Shown here piece by piece: positions 61,088-64,000 of a stretch of 64,000 bases of DNA; the first letter of the stretch is position 1, and each line of letters starts with the position of its first letter. This stretch comes from Kribbella jiaozuonensis (GTDB taxonomy: Bacteria > Actinomycetota > Actinomycetes > Propionibacteriales > Kribbellaceae): NCBI RefSeq assembly GCF_005233875.1, contig NZ_SZPZ01000001.1:310001-374000 (forward strand), in the 5' to 3' direction. The notes beneath the pieces were generated by a model, which was not told the origin of the DNA, made no database searches, and was given only the letters and a program-made list of their open reading frames with translations. The translations under genes and the position numbers were made by a program.

Positions 61088-61849
61088 CTAGCGAGCCAGC
61101 TGCGGCGCGAGTGCCTTGGCGACGGCCGCGGTCTCGGCGTACACGCCGGGCTTGCCGGGCTGGGCGCAGCCCTGACCCCACGACACGACACCGAGCAGCC
61201 GGCCGTTCAGCACCAGCGGACCGCCGGAATCGCCTTGGCAGGCGTCGATCCCGCCGTTGAGGTATCCGGCGCAGACGTTGGTCGCGGCGGCGTACCCGTT
61301 GGTGACGTAGCTCTTGACCGCCAGGCAGGTCTTGTCCCCGAGGTCCGGCACCGCTGCCTTCTGCAGCGTGTCGTCCAGCCCGGTCCCTTCCGTGTCACCC
61401 CACCCGTAGACCGTCGGTACGGCGCCATTGCGATCCGCCCGCGCCCGCGTCTCGAGCGGCAGCACCGGAACTCCGACGAACGGCTTCGCCAAGGTCAGTA
61501 CGGCGAAGTCGTAGCGGTTGTCCTTGGTGTTGTACCCGGGATGAATCCACACCTTGCTGATCGCGGATGCCTGCCCGACCGAGTCGTCCGCCAGATTCGC
61601 CCGCCCCTGCACGGCGTAGTACGTCGAGATGTCCTCGTCCATGCAGTGCGCGGCCGTGACGATCTTGTTCGGCCGCACGAGTACGGCGCCGCAGTACCGC
61701 CCGCTGTCCGACGCGGACTGCGTGTTGTTCAGCGCGATCGCCCACGGCGCCTCGGTCGAACTCGCCAGCGTCCCGCCGACAACGACCGGTTTCGCGCCGG
61801 CCGTGACGGCCAGCAGAACCCCGACAACAAGTGCAGCCCGCTTCAGCAT
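61088..61849 (-). CDS. Secreted trypsin-like serine protease (S1)
   Basis: 253 residues. The signal peptide ends near TAGA, and the mature enzyme starts near VVVGG, as chymotrypsin-type enzymes do after activation. The catalytic triad is His68 (VTAAHC), Asp114 (DNRYDFAVL) and Ser208 (GDSGGP). Asp202 (DACQGDSGG, six before Ser) predicts trypsin specificity for Lys/Arg. Six Cys can form disulfides. Confidence 0.93.
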   Translation of the reverse strand: MLKRAALVVGVLLAVTAGAKPVVVGGTLASSTEAPWAIALNNTQSASDSGRYCGAVLVRPNKIVTAAHCMDEDISTYYAVQGRANLADDSVGQASAISKVWIHPGYNTKDNRYDFAVLTLAKPFVGVPVLPLETRARADRNGAVPTVYGWGDTEGTGLDDTLQKAAVPDLGDKTCLAVKSYVTNGYAAATNVCAGYLNGGIDACQGDSGGPLVLNGRLLGVVSWGQGCAQPGKPGVYAETAAVAKALAPQLAR

Positions 61850-61852
61850 TCA

Positions 61853-62542
61853 CTACTCCACGTGAGATGACGATCGCTGCAAGTAAACTCCCACGCCGAG
61901 CAGGATCGTCCACAGCCCCCACGCCGTACTCCCGATGAGTCCGGCCGCATCCCACACCGGGAACCCGGGCACCGCAGTCGCGAGCACATCCCCTTGGTTG
62001 GCCAGATAGAGCAGACTCGCGACCAGCCCCACCCAGCCGATCCACCGCGGCAGCACCGCCGACCGCAGTACAAGCAGACTGACGAGGATGCTCCACGCGA
62101 TCGCGAGCACCTGTCCCAGATGCTCACCCAGCAACGCCCCGCCGTACTGATGCTGCGCGGTCCACGCGGCCGCCGCGGCGCTGTCCCCGTCCACATACGC
62201 GTGAGCCAACGGTGGTACGACGAAAACCCAGCGCAGGAAGCCGATCAGCGACAGCAGCACCGACACGGCCCCCAGTGCGGTCGCCACCCGCAGCAGCGTC
62301 GAGTCCGTGCGTTTGATTGCCTGCGGCAACATCAGGATCGGGATCGCCAGCAGCCCGTACGTCCAGGCGGTGGCGAACCAGGTCCAGGTCAGCCCGGCGC
62401 CGCCGTCGACGTACGACCTCAGGACCTTGTCGGCCGGCTCCCGCAGGATGTCCGGCCAGTCGAAGGTCGCGGACAGCACGCTCGCGGCGACGGCGAAGCT
62501 CGCGGCGGAGATGACGAACAGGATTCCAGTAGTACGGCGCAT
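61853..62542 (-). CDS. DUF4386-like integral membrane protein
   Basis: 229 residues from ATG 62542 with GGGAGGGG. Six or so membrane segments; the N-terminal helix (TGILFVISAASFAVAASVLSA) and the central LLAIPILMLPQAIKRTDSTLLR loop look like DUF4386. Function unknown. It is divergent from a TetR gene across operator-like palindromes, so it is the probable target of that regulator. It is separated by 3 bp from the protease gene. Confidence 0.8.
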   Translation of the reverse strand: MRRTTGILFVISAASFAVAASVLSATFDWPDILREPADKVLRSYVDGGAGLTWTWFATAWTYGLLAIPILMLPQAIKRTDSTLLRVATALGAVSVLLSLIGFLRWVFVVPPLAHAYVDGDSAAAAAWTAQHQYGGALLGEHLGQVLAIAWSILVSLLVLRSAVLPRWIGWVGLVASLLYLANQGDVLATAVPGFPVWDAAGLIGSTAWGLWTILLGVGVYLQRSSSHVE

Positions 62543-62559
62543 GGCCCCTCCCAAGAAAT

Positions 62560-62606
62560 TGTACGGTGTACAGAGATAGTGTGCACGTAATTCTGTACGC
62601 TGTCCA
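62560..62606. promoter_or_regulatory. Two TetR-operator-like palindromes
   Basis: TGTACGGTGTACA (62560-62572) is a perfect TGTAC-GGT-GTACA dyad. TGTACGCTGTCCA (62594-62606) is the same with one mismatch, and ends 3 bp before the TetR start codon. They lie between the divergent DUF4386 and TetR genes, 34 bp apart. Confidence 0.65.
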
Positions 62607-62609
62607 GAG

Positions 62610-63278
62610 ATGGCTACGAGAGGGCGGCCCGGGCCGCGACGAACCCTGACCGAGGACGAGCTCCTGACCGCCGCGCTCCAGCTCCTGGACGAGGGCGGTC
62701 AGGCGTCGATCCGTGGCATCGCGGCGAAGGTCGGCGTCGCGCCGAACGCCGTCTACACGTACTTCCCTGACAAGTCAGCCGTCGTCGCGGCGCTGGTCGA
62801 GAAACTGCTCGGCGACGCCGACAGCGGCGGCTTCGCCGACGAGACCCTGCCCTGGCGGGACCGGATCGAGGCGCTCGCCCTCGACGTCCGCACGAACCTG
62901 GTCGCACATCCCGGCGCCGGCGCGCTGCTGATGAGCGGTCCGATGGACGGTCCGCGTACGACGGACCTCAACGAGCGGCTGCTCGGTCTCCTCATCGACG
63001 CCGGCATCGATCCGGTCGAGGCGGCGCGTTCGACGTACCTGCTGATCGTTTACGTCCTCGGATCGATCGCGCTGGAGGTCTCGGACGAGACCGATCCGGG
63101 CCCGCTTCCGTCCGAAGATGTCCGTGTCGCGCGCCGTCGCGCCACCTACGAGCAGATCCCCGCCGAGGTCTTCCCGCGCTCCGCCGCAGCGGTCCCCACC
63201 ATGGCCCGATTCGTCACCACCGAGCAGTACCTGTGGGGTCTGCACCGCATCCTCGACGGCATCACGGGCGACGAGTGA
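62610..63278 (+). CDS. TetR-family transcriptional regulator
   Basis: 222 residues. The helix-turn-helix is QASIRGIAAKVGVAPNAVYTYFPDKSAV, and the ligand domain resembles the TetR_C family of Tet(R)-type (YLLIVYVLGSIALEVSDETD). It should repress itself and the divergent DUF4386 gene. The start codon is almost inside an operator. Confidence 0.92.
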   Translation: MATRGRPGPRRTLTEDELLTAALQLLDEGGQASIRGIAAKVGVAPNAVYTYFPDKSAVVAALVEKLLGDADSGGFADETLPWRDRIEALALDVRTNLVAHPGAGALLMSGPMDGPRTTDLNERLLGLLIDAGIDPVEAARSTYLLIVYVLGSIALEVSDETDPGPLPSEDVRVARRRATYEQIPAEVFPRSAAAVPTMARFVTTEQYLWGLHRILDGITGDE

Positions 63279-63341
63279 ACACTCGCACTCAAAACTCCTA
63301 CCGATGAGGTCTCCAACGTCGGAGGTGGCTACTGTCGTCAG

Positions 63342-64000
63342 GTGCAGAAATGGCCAGGTCGTCCTTACCCTCTCGGTGCCACGTACGACGGCGCCGGGAC
63401 GAACTTCGCGCTGTTCTCGGAGGTTGCCGAACGAGTGGATCTGGCGCTGGTCGCTGACGACGGTGCCGAGCAGCTGGTGCAGCTGACCGAGGTGGACGGT
63501 TTCGTGCACCACGCTTACCTGCCGGGGGTGCAGCCCGGGCAGCGGTACGGCTTCCGCGTGCACGGCCCGTACAACCCGGCCGAGGGCCACCGGTGCAACC
63601 CGTCCAAGCTCCTGCTGGACCCGTACGCGAAGGCGATCGACGGACAGATCGACGGGGACGAGTCGCTGTTCAGCTACCGGTTCGCCAAGCCCGACGAGCT
63701 GAACACGATGGACAACCGCGAGCACACCATGCTCTCGGTGGTCACCAACCCGTTCTTCGACTGGAGCAACGACCGCCCGCCGGGCCACGCGTACCACGAG
63801 ACCGTCATCTACGAGGCGCACGTCAAGGGCCTCACCAAGACGCACCCCGGCCTCCCGGAGAACATCCGCGGCACGTACGCCGGTATCGGGCACCCGGCAA
63901 CCATCGAGCACCTCAAGGAACTCGGGGTGTCGGCGATCGAGCTGATGCCGGTGCACCAGTTCGCCCAGGACGGCCACCTGCAGGAGTTGGGCCTGTCCAA
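63342..64000 (+). CDS. glgX: Glycogen debranching enzyme GlgX (partial, 3' end outside window)
   Basis: About 220 residues from GTG 63342 to the window end. It has the N-terminal CBM48 domain (RPYPLGATYDGAGTNFALF, YGFRVHGPYNPAEGHRCNP) followed by the start of the GH13 barrel (ETVIYEAHVKGLTKTHPG, GVSAIELMPVHQF). GlgX removes alpha-1,6 branches from glycogen limit dextrins. The start codon is at a normal distance from GGAGG only if a long spacer is allowed. Confidence 0.92.
   Translation, partial: MQKWPGRPYPLGATYDGAGTNFALFSEVAERVDLALVADDGAEQLVQLTEVDGFVHHAYLPGVQPGQRYGFRVHGPYNPAEGHRCNPSKLLLDPYAKAIDGQIDGDESLFSYRFAKPDELNTMDNREHTMLSVVTNPFFDWSNDRPPGHAYHETVIYEAHVKGLTKTHPGLPENIRGTYAGIGHPATIEHLKELGVSAIELMPVHQFAQDGHLQELGLS

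Overview
The window is high-GC (about 69%) actinobacterial chromosome. The actinobacterial traits are frequent GTG starts, four-base stop/start overlaps, two luciferase-like (LLM) oxidoreductases of F420-using type, a polyprenol-phosphate mannosyltransferase, a sortase pair, and a Glu-Asp-Phe tRNA cluster. The general style fits Kribbella or a close relative in the Nocardioidaceae. That placement is inferred from gene content and codon use, not from a marker-gene comparison.

Layout. 0-1.5 kb: the start of a P-loop kinase-like gene (cut by the window edge), a DUF6247-like gene, a hairpin-rich repeat and three tRNA genes with promoter and terminator. 1.5-10.9 kb: metallopeptidases, regulators, a mannosyltransferase, a STAS protein, a DNA alkylation repair protein, a drug-efflux MFS protein, an LPXTG-type DUF4397 surface protein with its class F sortase, and a YrdC/YciO protein. 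10.9-20 kb: a 5'-truncated nitroreductase, a peptidoglycan-binding endopeptidase, an intact nitroreductase, a stand-alone LigD phosphoesterase domain, a serine hydrolase/LLM pair, a divergent LysR regulator, and an MFS transporter with an unusual repeat and coiled-coil tail. 20.1-27.2 kb: a tightly overlapping five-gene operon, SWIM / DUF5691 / MoxR AAA+ / DUF5682 / VWA. It resembles the uncharacterised E. coli yehLMPQ set and is the best candidate for a little-described system here. 27-38.3 kb: small enzymes, a glycosyltransferase pair, a subtilase and a TetR-LLM operon.

38.3-47.6 kb is a carbohydrate locus. A LacI repressor diverges from an ABC importer (binding protein and two permeases) and two large uncharacterised glycoside-hydrolase-like proteins. 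A malate synthase gene follows after 10 bp. 47.6-53.3 kb is a complete oligopeptide-type ABC importer whose last ATPase carries an extension of about ten 9-residue repeats.

53.3-57.5 kb is accessory-looking. Two hairpin-rich repeat arrays in opposite orientation flank a protein of unknown function and an aminoglycoside-phosphotransferase-like kinase. A diverged copy of the same repeat lies beside the tRNAs. In all three places the element points at the 3' end of a neighbouring gene. 57.4-60.8 kb is a leftward operon of a cupin, a deacetylase-like hydrolase and a DegT/DnrJ aminotransferase. The window ends with a trypsin-like protease, a DUF4386 membrane protein divergent from a TetR regulator with two operator-like palindromes, and the start of a glycogen-debranching enzyme (glgX).
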